NCBI GenBank assembly: GCA_024635465.1
Contig: JAGXIS010000066.1
Coordinates: 1 to 7,804, forward strand
DNA from: Bacteroidota bacterium
GTDB taxonomy: Bacteria > Bacteroidota > Rhodothermia > Balneolales > Balneolaceae
Length of the DNA: 7,804 nt
Direction: 5' to 3'
The notes beneath the pieces are model-generated. The model was not told the DNA's origin, made no database searches, and was given only the letters and a program-made list of their open reading frames with translations. Of the stretch, positions 6,979 through 7,804 are shown piece by piece. Positions within the stretch are counted from its first letter, which is position 1. The number at the start of each line of letters is the position of its first letter. The position numbers and the translations under genes were made by a program.

Positions 6979-7266
6979 ATGAAAATTGATCAAACAATTC
7001 TTCAGGAAATCAAATTTGGCGCAGACCGGTCAGATATATATTACTGTCTGGTCGATGAAAAAGTGAGTCCGGGGGGACTTAATGTGGATAAAATGAGGCT
7101 GACGGATCCCCGTAATATAGATCTGCAGTTTCGGGAAGCCGGATGTCTGATTATGATGACAGGCAATGAGGTGGATGAATTGATACATCGCGGGGATCTG
7201 CAAACGGATGATCTGCATCAGTCGCTATTTGAATTAGCCCTACGCGAAGGAGTCATCAAAAAATAG
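6979..7266 (+). CDS. Conserved-looking hypothetical protein, 95 residues
   Basis: I do not recognise this family. The protein is soluble (no signal peptide or transmembrane segment) and acidic, with many Asp and Glu residues. It begins MKIDQTILQEIKFGADRS, has a central part DPRNIDLQFREAGCLIMMTG that could form a beta-strand and turn, and ends in a helix-like ALREGVIKK. One cysteine in the first half (C23) and one in the middle (C56) do not form a recognisable metal motif. The reading frame has normal amino acid make-up, and its position directly after the HTH gene on the same strand supports a real gene in the same transcript. An upstream ATG at 6965 leads to a four-codon frame only, so the ATG at 6979 is the start. 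No Shine-Dalgarno is evident. It may act with the HTH protein, but that is inference from adjacency alone. Confidence 0.65.
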   Translation: MKIDQTILQEIKFGADRSDIYYCLVDEKVSPGGLNVDKMRLTDPRNIDLQFREAGCLIMMTGNEVDELIHRGDLQTDDLHQSLFELALREGVIKK

Positions 7267-7289
7267 ATTAAAATGGACCTTCAATTCGA

Positions 7290-7804
7290 TCAGAAATTAA
7301 TTGAAAATGGCTCATTCTTCTCCCACCACATTTTGGTTTGAATCAGAGCGGATATGGTTTTAGCATCCGTAATCTCGCCGGTGGCAATCATAAGAATGGC
7401 TTCCTGATAACTGATACGAAATAGCTGCAAAAATTCATCATCATCTACATTTTGTTTATTGATGGAGAGGTCCCAGGCAACATAAGTATGGATGATTTCA
7501 TCGGCATACCCAATTGCAGGATAAAATGAACCGGTTTGAATGATATTCTGACACACAACCCCACTCTCTTCAAGAAGTTCTCTCTCTGCTGTACGAATAG
7601 GGTCTTCACCTGGATCAATTTTCCCGGCCGGTACTTCAATAAAAATTTTCCTCAGGGGATATCGAAATTGCTTTAAAAGCATAATAGTACCATCTTCAAA
7701 TACCGGAACAACGGCACATGCACCCGGATGTTTAATCCATTCTCTCGATGAAAATGTTTGATCCGGTAATGTGACCTCATCATAGAATACTTTTAAAAGT
7801 TTGC
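7290..7804 (-). CDS. Nudix hydrolase, ADP-ribose pyrophosphatase-like, N-terminus outside window
   Basis: The frame stays open from the TGA at 7290-7292 to the right edge, giving 170 residues; the ATG at 7680-7682 is internal, since the codons above it read REWIKHPGACAVVPVFEDGT, which is typical of the family before the Nudix domain. The Nudix box is perfect: GKIDPGEDPIRTAERELLEE followed by SGV fits G-x5-E-x7-R-E-U-x-E-E-x-G-U, and its Glu residues bind the catalytic Mg2+. SFYPAIGYADE follows at the spacing where ADP-ribose pyrophosphatases have a conserved proline. The enzyme would cleave ADP-ribose, or a related nucleoside diphosphate derivative, to AMP and ribose 5-phosphate in the cytoplasm, a housekeeping role. 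Only the first residues are missing. It converges on the 95-residue gene, with 23 bases between the stops and only a weak A/T dyad there. Confidence 0.92.
   Translation of the reverse strand, partial: KLLKVFYDEVTLPDQTFSSREWIKHPGACAVVPVFEDGTIMLLKQFRYPLRKIFIEVPAGKIDPGEDPIRTAERELLEESGVVCQNIIQTGSFYPAIGYADEIIHTYVAWDLSINKQNVDDDEFLQLFRISYQEAILMIATGEITDAKTISALIQTKMWWEKNEPFSINF

Noticed and set aside
6570..7218. GATGATCTGCAT present in both the HTH gene and the 95-residue gene
   Set aside because: A single 12-base match (6570-6581 and 7207-7218) that encodes DDLH in both proteins; surrounding residues differ, so duplication is not supported.
7280..7305. TTCAATT/AATTGAA dyad between the convergent genes
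   Set aside because: The stem is seven A/T-rich pairs with a 12-base loop and no T-run, and it overlaps the end of the Nudix gene, so a terminator call is not supported.

Overview
The window looks like chromosomal DNA from a Gram-negative bacterium, most likely of the Bacteroidota/Balneolota kind. The grounds are moderate to high A+T, start codons with A/T-rich leaders and mostly no Shine-Dalgarno, a lipoprotein adaptor paired with an RND pump, and a GC-richer intergenic block built of short inverted and direct repeats. This placement is an inference from style; there is no rRNA or other marker gene.

Layout, left to right. (1) 3-368: the tail of an alkaline phosphatase-like reading frame that enters from the left edge and stops just after its EGG-DHAAH metal-site motif, so the last part of the enzyme is missing. 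(2) 369-601: no intact gene, but two short protein-like open stretches that may be gene debris. (3) 602-1084, minus strand: a membrane-anchored thioredoxin-fold protein with a CxxC centre. (4) 1085-1675: non-coding, with a repeat-like block at about 1234-1500 and an A/T-rich leader before the next gene. (5) 1676-6121: a two-gene operon for a periplasmic adaptor lipoprotein and an RND inner-membrane transporter, six bases apart, closed by a clear rho-independent terminator at 6133-6181. (6) 6182-6530: non-coding and very A/T-rich near its right end, with a perfect 16-bp palindrome 23 bases before the next start codon. (7) 6531-7266: a small helix-turn-helix protein followed by a 95-residue protein of unknown function, probably one transcript. 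(8) 7290-7804, minus strand: a Nudix hydrolase of the ADP-ribose pyrophosphatase type, converging on the previous pair and running off the right edge.

How the genes work together. The adaptor and RND transporter form the inner part of a tripartite efflux pump; no outer-membrane channel gene or dedicated regulator lies beside them here, so the channel must come from elsewhere. The thioredoxin-like gene, the HTH pair and the Nudix gene show no evident functional link to the pump. The main points for a second look are the altered proton-relay residues of the RND protein, the palindrome in front of the HTH gene, the uncharacterised HTH/95-residue pair, and the broken phosphatase with its adjoining debris. 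I found no strong sign of a wholly new system: no phage, CRISPR, toxin-antitoxin or biosynthetic cluster is visible.
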